Shown one piece after another: positions 11,396-22,819 of a stretch of 64,000 bases of DNA. Source of the DNA: Laburnicola sp. R22_1 (taxonomy: Eukaryota; Ascomycota; Dothideomycetes; Pleosporales; Didymosphaeriaceae); NCBI GenBank assembly GCA_014281115.1, contig JACONQ010000002.1:1426001-1490000 (forward strand), given 5' to 3'. The notes under the pieces were generated by a model, which was not told where the DNA came from, made no database searches, and was given only the letters and a program-made list of their open reading frames with translations. The position numbers were made by a program, and so were the translations under genes. How positions within the stretch are numbered: position 1 is the stretch's first letter; each line of letters opens with the position of its first letter.

Positions 11396-11472
11396 AGTTA
11401 TATATAAGTATATTAGTTACTTTACTAATCTTTTTAATTAATTTAATAAATTTTATTATTATAAGAGTAGTA

Positions 11473-11578
11473 TTTTCACGCTCTTTTTGATTACTAAGCA
11501 GGGGCTCTGCCTTTTTGTCATGTTATTTGAGATAAAAGCCTTTGTCGTGCTATCCCTAGGTAGTTAATTTAACGCCAC
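11473..11578 (+). mobile_element. Short AC-family retroposon, copy A1
   Basis: 106 bp, ending AACGCCAC at the right. It is flanked by the duplication ATAAGAGTA(G/A)TA at 11461-11472 and 11579-11590. The strand given puts the constant end at the 3' side, as proposed for the family. Confidence 0.75.
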
Positions 11579-11590
11579 ATAAGAGTAATA

Positions 11591-13157
11591 TGTAGTCTTA
11601 TAGAGCTAACCTATTAGAAATAGTTAGAATAGTTAAAAAAGCTAGTTAAATTAATACTATTTTAAAATAGATAATAAAAAAATATAGAAGGCTCTTTCTT
11701 ATATAAAAAATAGTATAGGGTAAAGTCTATACTAACTATATACTAATACTAATTAGAAAAAGTACTTTTAAAAAATAAAAAGTATAAAGAAGGTATAAAA
11801 TAAAGATAATAAAAAACACTTAGTAAAAAAGTAAGTATAAACTATTATATAACCCCCTTTTAAAATCTAAAAAAGTATATAATAATAAAGTATTTTAGTA
11901 GATTTTTAATATAACTAGTATTATTTTAAGACTAAAAAGAGAAAAGAAAAGTAATAGGCCTTTATAGTTCTAATAGTAGTCTTAGTTTTTTAATTTAGTT
12001 ACTATTTAGTAAAAATATTAAGAAAAGTAATTAAGAGGTAAATTAGTATCTAATAAAAAACCTAGTAGCTATAGTTAAAGTTTATATAATAAAGTGTATT
12101 TAAAGCTTTACTAACTAATAAAAATATAATTTAGTAAAATCTTTCTAGCTATTTTTCTATATTAAAGATCTTTATTATATAGAGATTCTAACTAAGGTTA
12201 AGTCTACACTATATATAGAGAGGAGTAAAATAGAAGGCACTAAAACCTAGTACCTAGTATATAGTAATAGTAGCTAAATATATATAAAATAATAATAATT
12301 TTATTATTAACTTTCTATATAGTAGTATTAACAATAGTAGTTAATAGATAGTTAGGTATAACTAAGGTATATATTATCTCTTAACTAGTAGACTATTAGA
12401 AAGCTATAGTAGACTATAGAGTTGTAACTATAGAAGTAGTATAGTAATAAAACGCTTAACTATAGTTTAGTTATTACGCTTGTAATCTAATAGTAGCGCA
12501 ACTATAGTTTGCTATACGTATAATATATAAGTCTACTTTATAAAAGGGCTTTAGACTAAGAGGTTAAAGTTGCCTAAGTAAACTTATAAATTTAATAAAG
12601 TTTAATAGTAACTCTAGCTATAGACCTATATATACCCCTAGCTTAGCAGAAGCATAGACCTAGAACTTTAAGGTAGTAGGCTAAGTAACTATAGAAGAGC
12701 GCTTAGCCCCTTATATATCTTCTCCTTTCCCTAAAAAAATCCTAGCGTTATATTCTATACTTTCTATAGTAGTAGCACTAATCTCTCTTTTACTCGCCTA
12801 GAGTCTTAAGGATAAATTTAATACTATATATACTAGTAATAGTGCTTTAAGCCTCTAAGAGGTTCTAAGCGTACTTTAGCTAGAGAGAGCTCTAGACTCC
12901 TATCCCCCTATTTTTAATAGGGTAATCTAGTTATTATATCTAACGCGTTTATATTTATATCTTTTAGGTTCTATAGGGCAATCTAGTTATTATATTTAAC
13001 GCGTTTATATTTATCTCTCTTAGTTTCTATAGCGTAGCTGCCTATTTTAGTTAAGAATTTGCGCGCGCTAGTATTGTTTACTCTAGCTAAGATAAATAAA
13101 AAAATCTCTTACCTTAGTTCTACTTTTCTTCTCTACTTTACTACTATTAAACATCTT
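11591..13157. other. RIP-degraded sequence, mostly unidentified
   Basis: No readable protein. 12160-12370 is a copy of repeat E, and 12330-12560 matches sequence following the other E copies. About 12540-12720 matches 61540-61760 on the opposite strand. Repeats of earlier elements are therefore present, but their class is unclear. Confidence 0.45.
12160..12370 (+). repeat. Repeat E copy 1 (heavily mutated)
   Basis: Matches 13158-13309, 53290-53480 (minus) and 63176-63322, including the core GATTCTAACTAAGG..GAGGAGTAAAATAGAAGG..CCTAGTACCTAG. Its ends are blurred by mutation. Confidence 0.6.
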
Positions 13158-13309
13158 TGTTGTGTAGAGATTCTAACCAAGGTCGAGTCCGCACCATACA
13201 CAGAGAGAAGTAAAATAGAAGGTACTAAAACCTAGTACCTAGCACACAGTGATAGTAACAAAATATATACAAAATAATAATAATTTTTTTATTAACTTTC
13301 TACACGATA
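13158..13309 (+). repeat. Repeat E copy 2: LTR-like unit with inverted ends
   Basis: Runs from TGTTGTGTAGA to TCTACACGATA. The ends are inverted (TGTYGTGTAGA), as in an LTR or small TG..CA element. The flanks (TATTAAA..ATCTT and GTATTAATAATAG) are also shared with other copies. It is therefore probably part of a longer terminal repeat, perhaps of the Copia lineage at 53-60 kb. Confidence 0.5.
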
Positions 13310-13366
13310 GTATTAATAATAGCAGTTAACTACTTTACTACTATATCTGCGATGCTTCTTATTAAT

Positions 13367-14294
13367 TATAAAAAGTAGATAAATAGATAAGAAGGTAGTC
13401 GAGTTAGTATTGTTAAACTAGTTAATTAATTTTAATAAACTGGCTATCTAGTAATCTATATACAAAATAATTTAGACTAACGAACACTTAGTTTTATATA
13501 GTTTAATTATGCCTTTAACTTTTATGCGTGCTAGTATTTTAAACTAATGTTTAAACTAGTGTTTTATATATAATAGTGTTTTATATACAAGCTATTATTT
13601 TATATATAAACTAGTATTTTATATGCAAACTAGTGTTTTATATATAAACTAGTGTTTTATATACAAACTAGTATTTTATATACAAACTAGTATTTTATAT
13701 ATAAGCTATTATTTTATATACAAACTTTGTTTTACTATTACTTAGTTGTAATATTAATAATAAACGCCTTATTGTAGAATAATTTATTACTTCTTAGTTT
13801 ATTATACGCTAATATATTTTATATTATAAAATAAGTCTTTTATATATTATATTTTGTGTTTTAGTAATAAGTAATTTAATACATATAATATTGCCTTGTT
13901 TAGTATATTCTTTTTAATCTTTTTGTCAATTGCTTAAAATTGTTAAAGCGCTTAATTACGACAAGTTTATCAAAAGAAAAATTAATTACGAGCTTATTTA
14001 TATTACGATAGCGTATATTATAATATTTATTAGGTTAGTTTTATATTATATTTTGTTTTTAGTTTTAAGTAATTTAATATATATACTATTAAATTTCTTA
14101 TAATTATCTTTTAGTAAACTTTTTGTACGTTACTTAAAGTTAACTTTGACTTTAATTACAACTTATTATTAGAATAACTATTTTCGTTATTGTTAGGTAC
14201 CTTATAGTTATTTATCTATTTATCTTTTATTATAATAGCGAAATTCTAACATATTATTTTATTATTTATTTTGCTTACTAATATAGTTTTAACA
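13367..14294 (-). repeat. Copia-1 3' LTR
   Basis: In coding sense it starts TGTTAAAAC (at 14294) and ends at 13367 with a mutated TATA in place of the CACA found in the least mutated copies. It contains the array of ACTAGTRTTTTATATRCAA units shared by all LTR copies (about 20460, 25490, 28560, 30330 and 33890). Confidence 0.9.
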
Positions 14295-14840
14295 CGTCTC
14301 CGTAAGCAATATATGTCTTATTTACAATATTTTGCTTATTGCTATTATAGGTTTAACCCTTTTTATTTTATATTACGATTTTGAAATATATAGTTATAGA
14401 TATTATTATTAAGGACTTTTATTAATATATCTACTAGTTGTTCTTTTATAGGTATATAGTCTAGATTTATTATTTTTTCTTATATTTTTTCTCTTACGTA
14501 GTGATATTGTATATTAATATGTTTAGTTTTACCATAATGTTTAGGATTAAATGCTAAATTAATAGTAGGTTTATTATTAGAGAATATAAAAAAATTAGGA
14601 GTTTTTATATTTAATAGTTTATTAATTTCTAATTGTTTATATATATTTATTAAATAGGTGTATTCTTTTATAGCTTTTTTAGAGCCATATACTTAGCTTT
14701 ACATATTAATAAAGCAGTCGATTTTTATAGTTTACTAGCCTAACTAATAGGTGTTCTATTAAATGTAAATATATAACCAGTAGTATTTTTCTAGTTATTA
14801 GGTCGCCGCCCTAGTTAGCGTCTGTATATCTAATTAAGTT

Positions 14841-14843
14841 AGG

Positions 14844-14881
<38 letters not shown>
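14841..14881. repeat. (ATT)n microsatellite
   Basis: About thirteen TTA/ATT units inside the Copia-1 RNase H region, encoding a run of Asn on the minus strand. Confidence 0.9.
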
Positions 14882-14884
<3 letters not shown>

Positions 14885-16594
14885 AGTATAGGCCTAAGTT
14901 TGTTATTTTATTTAAATATTTAAATATTCTATTAACAGCAGTGTAGTGTTGTTTATTAGGATTTAACATATGTCTAGCGGAATTATATACACTAAATGCT
15001 ATATGTAGTCTTATATAAGTTGTTAGATAGATTAAACTACCTATATATTATTGATATAAATTAATTTCTTCTAAAGAAGCTTGTTCAGTATTTTTATTTA
15101 GTTTAATTCCTAGATCGCTAGGCGAATCAATTGGATTTAGATTTAGTTTATTATATTTTTAAGTATATTATTAATATATTTAGTTTGTTTTAAATAAAGT
15201 GTTTTTCTTTTCTATTTCTAATAATTTCCATACCTAGAAAGTAGCTAGCTTTCCCTAGGTCACTAACTTCTAGTAATGTATTTAATTTAGTTTTTAATAT
15301 AGTAATAGTTTCTAGACTTTTAGTAATTACTAGTATATCGTCTATATAGACAATTAGAAAGATTTTTTTTTTAAATTAGTTGTTTTATTAGTAAAGATTC
15401 CTTATTTAGCAAAGATAGGATAAAAACCTAGTTGTTGTAATTTATCTTTTAGATATAGATACTAAGCTCTAGAAGCTTATTTTAGGCCATATAAAGATTT
15501 ATTTAATTTCTAGACTTTATGTCTAAATTTATTAAAACTAATAGGTTGTTCTATATAGATTTTAGAATCTATAGAGGCATGTAAAAAGGCGTTTTTAATA
15601 TCTAATTAATGTATTTTAAGATCTAAAAAATAGGAAAAAAATAGTAATAGCCTTATAATTTCAATTCTTATTGTATTAACAAAGGTTTCTAGATAATCTA
15701 AGCCATAAATTTGACTATAACCTTTTACTACCCATCGGGCTTTATATTTTAATAGATTATTATTTTTATCTGTTTTAATTTTAAAAACCCAACGACCTTT
15801 TAAAGGTTTTCTATTGTTAGGTAAATCTACTATTTCCTAAGTATTTTGATTATTTAGTTGACTAATTTCTAGTTCTATAGCTTTTAGCCAATTATTTTTA
15901 TCTTTACTATTTATAGCTGCTTTGTAGCTAGTTAGTTTATTATTTTTTGTTATTAATAAGGCTAGTTTATCTATTAACTTATCTGAGTTTTCTAAAGTTA
16001 TTCTTTTAAAGTTTTGCCTTGTATTATAGGTATTAGAAATAATTCTTTTATTATTATTATTATTAATAGTAGTATTATTAAGTAATATATCTAGACTTTA
16101 TTCGTGAGAGCTTATATTATTCTCGTTATTATTCTCGTTATTATTTAAATCTAGATTTTTAGAATCTATAGTTTATTCTATATTATTGTTATGGTTATTA
16201 TTATTTAGGTTATTACCTAGGTATATATTATTAATACTATTAAATAGTATATTAACCTCTTTATTAGAGTCGTTATTAAAGTTATAAAAGTAATTTTCAA
16301 GAATTTTAACGTCTCTAGTATATACTAGTTTATTATCTATTAGATCTAATATTTTATAATTATAGTTATTATAACCTACTAGTATATCTATTTTGGCTTT
16401 AGGTTCTAGTTTAGTTAATTGTTATTTAACTAAGTAGTAACTTAGTGAGCCCCAGATTTTAATATTATTATAGTTGGATTTCTTTTTATAAAGTTTTTCA
16501 TTTGGGCTTATAAAATTTAAATTACTATGTGGTGTAATATTATATATATACACTGCGTTTTTAATAGCGTATTGCCAGTAACTAGTTGGTAAAT

Positions 16595-17922
16595 TACAGT
16601 GCCAAGCCAAAAGTCTGTTCCCTCAACACGCTAACGCGCGTACACCAACACCAACACCCTATTTTTAACACTACATTACTCCACCAATATGAGCTCTTTT
16701 GGTGTAGAAATTTCAGGAAATCGTCGCCGCAATGCCGAATTATCTGTCCAGCAACGGGATTTAATTATCGCGAAGTGTGAGGCGGGCGCGTCATTGCGGG
16801 AGTTGGCTAAGGAGTTTAACTATACGCGTCGCTGCATTAACAAAACACTTTAGAGATATAGAGAACAACACCACAATTAATCGCGGCCCCAATTAGGGCG
16901 TCCCTAGGCGCTTAATACACATAACAAGCGTGTACTCTATTAAGAGGCACAAAAAAACCTAAGGATTGAATACCTAGCCCTCCTCCGCAAGGCCTCCCTC
17001 TGCCGCATCTCTTGAACAACTGCATATCGCGCATTGAAGGCAGAGAGCCTGACCAACTTCTGGGCAGCGCGGAAGCCCAAGATTACTCGCGCGGTGGCCT
17101 AGGAGAGGTGTTAATTCGAATAGGAATATCGCAATTGGGATTGGCGCGGACAGTCCTTCTGGTTCTTAGATAAGTGCTCTATTCAAAGACGCTCTGGCGG
17201 CACATCTACATAGGTTTTTTGCCTCCCATATAAGAAATAGAGACATAAGATGATTAAAGAGACAGTTATATTAAGATCTCGCGCGGCAATGGTGTGGGCG
17301 AGTATCTGGCTTAATTGGAGAGGGCGGGTTTGGCGGAGTCCCTTAGTGATTATGCCTAGGGACCCAGCAGCTCGTTGTAAAGGATACAGCGCATAGAGTT
17401 ATATTAAAGCTCTACGCAAAGGACTCCTCTGTAATTATTACGCAGGAGATATCTATATGCACGACAACGCGCCCATCTATAGGGCGCGACAGTCGCTTAA
17501 TTTTTTGGCGGAACACGGCATATAACCGATCGAGTGGCCGCGTTATTCCCCCAACATTAACCCCATCGAATATCTCTAGTAGTCCCTTAAGAGAGAGCTT
17601 CATAAGCGTTACCCCAATATAGGCGACCTTGGCGACGGCGACAAGGACTTTGAGACCTTCTGCGCGGCGTTGAAAGATTGCTGGCGTAGGATCCCTAATT
17701 CGCTGATTCGCAAGCTTATACTTAGTATGCCGCGCCGCCTATTTGCTCTCCGGCGTGCGCGCGGGTATTAAACAAAATATTGATTAAATAATTATCTCTA
17801 TATTAATTATCAACTCTCTGGGAGCGATATTGGGGGTGCCGGAGCGCTCTGCGCGACGGGGTGGTGATGATGGCGGACCTCGCTTACCCCTGCGCGGAAT
17901 AGACTTTTGGCTTAGTACTGTA
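16595..17922 (+). mobile_element. Tc1/mariner element inserted in Copia-1 integrase
   Basis: Element 16597-17920 (1324 bp) with inverted ends CAGTRCYAAGCCAAAAGTCT. TA is duplicated at 16595-16596 and 17921-17922. The Copia-2 copy at about 26570 gives the empty site AAATTACTATA and so confirms both borders to the base. It is richer in GC than its host, so it is younger, but its gene already contains stops. Confidence 0.93.
16689..17771 (+). pseudogene. Tc1/mariner (DD34E) transposase relic
   Basis: One frame runs from the ATG at 16689 to the TAA at 17769-17771 (360 codons) without frameshift. It is interrupted by TAG/TAA codons, the first at 16851, mostly where Gln or Trp is expected. N-terminal helix-turn-helix: AELSVQQRDLIIAKCEAGAS followed by LRELAKEFNYTRR. 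Catalytic block: MHDNAPIYRAR with the second Asp, then a TAA inside a HGI..PIEW stretch, then YSPNINPIEYL with the final Glu about 34 residues later. The first block reads FLDKCSIQR, keeping Asp. The C-terminus RRIPNSLIRKLILSMPRR is typical of fungal mariners. Inactive as read. Confidence 0.88.
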
Positions 17923-20225
17923 CTATAGAACAATAAGCTTTTAGCTATTTCTATTATAGTTCTATTTATTCTTTTAATTAAACCATTTTGTTCGGGTGTA
18001 TATGGCGGATTAAATTAGTGAATAATACCATTTTGTTTATTAAATAGCGTAGAATTACTATTAGCAAATTCCGTGCCATTATCTGTTTTAATAATTTTAA
18101 TTTTTCGATTGCTTTGGTTTTTAACTTTTGTTTTAAAGTCTTTAAAGGCTTCAAATGATTCTAATTTATGTCTTAATAGTTTAAATTCTAATTTTCTAGT
18201 AGCAGAGTCTAGAAAGAATATAATATATTTATAATTATTTTTAGAGAGGGTAATAGGCCCACATAAATTAATTACTATTTTATCTAAGTAATTATCTGCT
18301 TTAGTAGTAATTTCTCTACTGTTATTATTTGTTAGCTTAGCTTTTATACAGCTAGAGCAATTAATTTTATATTAGTAGGTTTAGTTATACCTAGTATTTT
18401 ATATATAACGTCTAGATTTTTATGTCCAAAACGATTGTGATAGAGATATATTAAGTTCTCTTTATAGTTACTAATAGTTTTATTTTTATTAATAACCTTT
18501 TTAGCAAATAGAATATTATCTATTACTATATTGTCTATATTTATTGTATAAAGATTGTCAATTAGAGTTGCTTCTAATATTATTTTAGTGTTCTTTTTAA
18601 TTATAGCTTTGTCTTTTATAAAGTTTACTATAAGGTCTCTTTCGACTAATCTCTTTACTAAAATAATATTTACATTAAATTTAGGCAAATAAAGACAGTT
18701 ATTTAAAACTATCTTAGTATTATTATATATAAAGCTAACGTTGCCAATAAATTGCGAAGTTAAAATATTGTTATTTCCCTATTATATTTGTGTAGTTTTT
18801 TTAACTAACGAATTTTCTATAAATAGATTTTTGTTGGAGAAAATATGAGATAAACTACCTAAATCTAGTATTAGATTAGGGCTTTTTAACTTGGTAGTTA
18901 TAAATACCTTAGTAGTTTTTAGTCCTTGTTTAGGATTTCTAGAATTAAATTCTAGATTTCGAGGATTTCGATGTCCTTTTTTCGAATTAGTTTTTTTTAG
19001 GGTAGTTAATAATACCTTTTTAATTTCCATTAGTTTAGATAACTTAGCCATTTTATCTAATAGCTTTCGATCTAGTCGATCTGATGGACATTCGGATTCA
19101 CGATTTAATAGATTTTTATCTATTTTTTTCTCTTTTTTAGATTTAAAATCGTGATTTATTTTACACTATTTAGGTTTATTTTTAGGATGTAAATACTAAC
19201 ACTTATTAGTAAAGTGAATATTTATTTTACACTTATTACAAAATCGTTTAGACTTTATAACTTTGTGTTAATTCTAGAATTTAGTGTATAGAATCTTAGT
19301 TTTATTACTATCTAAGTGCGTCTGACAACGACTTTTATTAATTAAATTAGAGAATAAATTCTCTAGATTAATCTTTAAAGAATTATCCCGAAATAATTAA
19401 GTTACTAAAGTAACAAACTTCTTATAATTAGGAGTTAAATTATTTAATACCCAGGCCACAATAACCTGTTTGGGTATTTTAATTAACTTATAGTCAAGAT
19501 TTATTGTTAAATATTTGATTTTATTAAGATACTCCTCCATTAAATTAAAATCTAATAAGGTGCTATTAAATAACTCCTTTAAAAGAAGAAATTCAGAATA
19601 GTAACCTTTAGGAGAATAAAGATTCCCTAAACAAATCCACATCTTATTAGCTATAGATAAATCCTTAATATGCTATAAAGGACTATCTTTAACTAACAAG
19701 ATAATAATTAATTGTGCTTTTAAATTAATATCTTTCGACACTAAATTAATTGCAATATTATTATCACTCTAAATTACAGCCATATAATTTTCTATTATAA
19801 GAATAGAAATAGCCCTAGGCTTTCACATCTTATAGTTAGAAATACCCTTAAGTATCTCCTACTTAGAGATAGAAGAAATCTTAGAACTTATTATAAATGA
19901 GATTAATAGGCCAAAAAGAGCTTAGAAATCTGAGAAAAATGAGGTATTTCTTGAAAAATTAATAAGGCTTGGCGAAATTGCCTAAAAAGGTAATGATCTA
20001 GTCCAGCTAGTAAAAGAGCTCAGAAAATTCTGAGAAAAATAAGGTATTAGTCAAAATATCGATTTTGCCAAGATAGCTTAGTAAGCTAAAAGGACTAGAC
20101 TAGCTAGTATAAAAGAATCAGAATCTCAAAGGAATTCTGAGAAAAATGAGGTATATATTAAAAAAATTGATAGAAGAATAGCTTAGTAAGCTAAAAGGTA
20201 GATAATAATAAATAATAAAATTATT

Positions 20226-20245
20226 AGAGCGCCGGGCTCATAACC
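20226..20245 (-). other. Copia-1 primer-binding site matching a tRNA-Met anticodon arm
   Basis: Directly inside the 5' LTR edge. The plus strand reads AGAGCGCCGGGCTCATAACC, which looks like the D-arm end and anticodon arm of a CAU-anticodon (Met) tRNA rather than the 3' acceptor end. This is the arrangement known for Drosophila copia, which primes from a cut tRNA-iMet half. The Copia-2 equivalent (29935-29954) is mutated. Confidence 0.6.
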
Positions 20246-21134
20246 TATAAAAAGTAAATAAATAGATAAGAAGGTAGTTAAGTTAGTATTATTAAACTAG
20301 TTAATTAATTTTAATAAACTGGCTACCTAGCAATCTATATACAAAATAATTTAGACTAATAAACACTTAGTTTTATATAGTTTAATAATGTCTTTAACTT
20401 TTATACGTGCTAGTGTTTTAAACTAATATTTAAACTAGTATTTTATATATAATAGTGTTTTATATACGAGTTATTATTTTATATACAGACTAGTATTTTA
20501 TATACAAGCTATTATTTTATATATAAACTAGTGTTTTATATACAAACTAGTATTTTATATATAGACTAGTGTTGTATATACAAGCTATTATTTTATATAT
20601 AAACTTTATTTTACTATTGCTTAGTTATAATATTAATAATAAACGCCTTATTTTAGAATAATTTATTACTACTTAGTTTATTATATGCTAATATATTTTA
20701 TATTATAAAATAAGTCTTATATATATTATATTTTATATTTTAGTAATAAGTAATTTAATATATATAATATTGCCTTGTTTAGTATATTCTTTTTAATCTT
20801 TTTGTCAATTGCTCAAAATTGTTAAAGCGCTTAATTGCGATAAGTTTATCAAAAGAAAAATTAATTACGAGCTTATTTATATTACGATAGCGTATTTTAT
20901 AATATTTATTAGGTTAGTTTTATATTATATTTTGTTTTTAGTTTTAAGTAATTTAATACATATACTATTAGATTTCTTATAATTATCTTTTAGAATTGCA
21001 ACTTATTATTAGAACGACTATTTTCGTTATTTTTAGGTAGCTTATAGTTATTTATCTATTTATCTTTTATTATAACAGCGAAATTCTAATATGTTATTTT
21101 ATTATTTATTTTGCGTACTAATATAGTTTTAACA
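20246..21134 (-). repeat. Copia-1 5' LTR
   Basis: Same unit as 13367-14294. The outer end is AACA followed by the duplication TTAAT. It lacks part of the segment present in the 3' LTR near 14110-14160, so the two LTRs have diverged by deletion as well as by RIP. Confidence 0.9.
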
Positions 21135-21139
21135 TTAAT

Positions 21140-22700
21140 ATTACGCTATATTCTAATTCCTACTCTTACTTTTATACTATTTTTACTATCTTTTTCATTA
21201 TTAATTTCTATTATAGTTAGAGCTAATAAGTAATGTCTTATAATAGCCCTTACAACTTTAAGTAAGCGTCTAAAGGCTAGCTTAACTATAGCTTAGTATC
21301 TTCTTATAAAGGCTATAACTTATAGTACTCTTACTTATAATAGCAAGCCTTTACTATCTACTTTAGATTTTTATAGTACTAAGGACCTTAAGAAGTTTAT
21401 ACGCAATAAGACTATAAACAACTATTATAGGGTTAGTTTTATAGTTCTTTTATATTATTCTTTACTAATTCTAAGTAGTTCTTTAAGAACTTAAGCTATA
21501 ATTAGAAAACTCTTAAGGCTATTTATGCAATATTTAAGAAGTGCGTTTTTAAGACTGCCTATATTTATAAGAAGATCTACTAGAGTTATCTTAAGCAGCT
21601 TGCTTTTTATGTGTAGAGGCTTATAGAAAAGAAGCGTAACTATAAGGCTTATATAGTTTACTTTAGTAAGTGTTTAGATAAGGTATAATAATTCTTTAGT
21701 AAACCTCTTTCTTACTAATTTATATTTTAGATCTAGAATAGCTTATAAGAGAACTTTACTAAAACTAAATTTACTAATCTTATTCTAGAATATATTCTTT
21801 ATAGTAATAGTTATACTAGTAAGCCCCTTCTTAAACTCTAGTAAGCTTATCTTAACGTCTTTACCTATAAGTATAGCTTTGCCATCTAGAGTGCTTTAGT
21901 TAAGCTCTAAAAAATAGATAATACTAATACTAAATATTCTAAATAGAATATAGAGCTCTTATGTTAGATTCTTATAGTTTAGTAGAATACTTACGCTATT
22001 CTTTAAACTCTTTCTAATAAACTTACTATAAGTTCTAGGTTTTTAGAGTTTATCCTCTTTAGCTAATATTATGCTATAGTTAATTACTACTCCTACTTTG
22101 CCTATTCTAAAGCCTCCTTATTAAAATCTAGTTAAGCTTGTCCTATATATTATAAAGACTATCTGCGCTAGTAAGATATTAAAAGGGTATAAAATTACTA
22201 CTCTTCTAAAGTATATTAAGTAGGTTCTAGGTTTTACAACTATTAGTTCTAATTAAATTACTATTCTTTGTAAAAAGGTTAAGAGGATAAACCTTAATCC
22301 TAATTTAGGCAAGAGTAAGTTTATAGGGAAGAAGTAGTATTCCTATCTATTCTTTTAAAATATTAGAATTTTTCTATTTCTATATCTAGCCTTATTATAG
22401 AGGTCTAAAGGTATTTTCTTATATAGTTTATAACTTTATAGATATAGCTAAGCTATAAGCTTAGCTTAAAAAATACTTTAATCTCTTTAGTTACGCTATA
22501 TCTATTTCCTTTCCTTTATAATATATTTCTCTAAATAGTCTTCCCTTCTCCTCTTTCTAATTGTCCTATTTCCTATTACTTAGGACCTATATTATTTTAT
22601 TGTAGAAAGAGTAATTCTTCTTTTTTCTACTAGCTTATACTAAAGCTAATGCTCCTAAATAATATATAGTACTTTCTTACGCGTTCCCTACTCTTCTAAG
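21140..22700 (+). pseudogene. RIP-degraded open region of unknown origin
   Basis: On the plus strand a lysine- and tyrosine-rich reading (for example LKAIYAIFKKCVFKTAYIYK near 21500) continues for several hundred codons with mainly TAG/TAA breaks, as in a former transposon gene. No diagnostic motif was recognised and the family is unknown. Confidence 0.35.
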
Positions 22701-22708
22701 TAAATTAT

Positions 22709-22811
22709 GTGGCGTTATATTAACTATCTAGGGGTAGCACGACAAAGGCTTTCATCTCAAATAACATAACAAAAAAGCAGAGCCCCCTGCTTAGTAATTA
22801 AAAAGAATAAT
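22709..22811 (-). mobile_element. Short AC-family retroposon, copy A2
   Basis: 103 bp starting GTGGCGTT on the plus strand. Duplication TAAATTAT at 22701-22708 and 22812-22819. Confidence 0.7.
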
Positions 22812-22819
22812 TAAATTAT

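Larger units (their letters stand above)
14300..19960 (-). pseudogene. Copia-1 gag-pol polyprotein relic
   Basis: Minus-strand segments in order are as follows. Gag is at about 19760-19400 (SPKGYYSEFLLLKELFNS). A Cys/His knuckle-like CNKCKIN..C is at about 19250. The protease active site reads ILDLGSLSHIF near 18850, where the family has D-S/T-G. Integrase spans 18690-17930 (HNRFGHKN zinc region, TDNGTEF, PPYTPEQNG) and continues beyond the Tc1 insertion at 16594-16430 (KIWGSLSYYLVK). Reverse transcriptase is at about 15780-15240 (GRWVFKIKTD, KYKARWVVKGYSQIYGLDYLETF, LIVYIDDILV). RNase H is at about 15000-14600. The reading is broken by stops at former Gln/Trp codons. The longest open pieces are 18688-18344, 19051-18782 and 19642-19397. 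Confidence 0.9.
13362..21139 (-). mobile_element. Copia-1: full-length Ty1/Copia retrotransposon
   Basis: LTRs at 13367-14294 and 20246-21134 bound an internal region with Gag, protease, integrase, reverse transcriptase and RNase H relics in Copia order on the minus strand. The 5 bp target duplication TTAAT is intact on both sides (13362-13366 and 21135-21139), so this is one insertion event. About 6.4 kb remains without the Tc1 element at 16597-17920. Many TAG/TAA codons make it inactive. Confidence 0.93.

Noticed and set aside
11473..11578. AC short copies as MITEs or Helitron ends
   Set aside because: No terminal inverted repeats; duplications vary from 8 to 19 bp; Helitrons make no target duplication.
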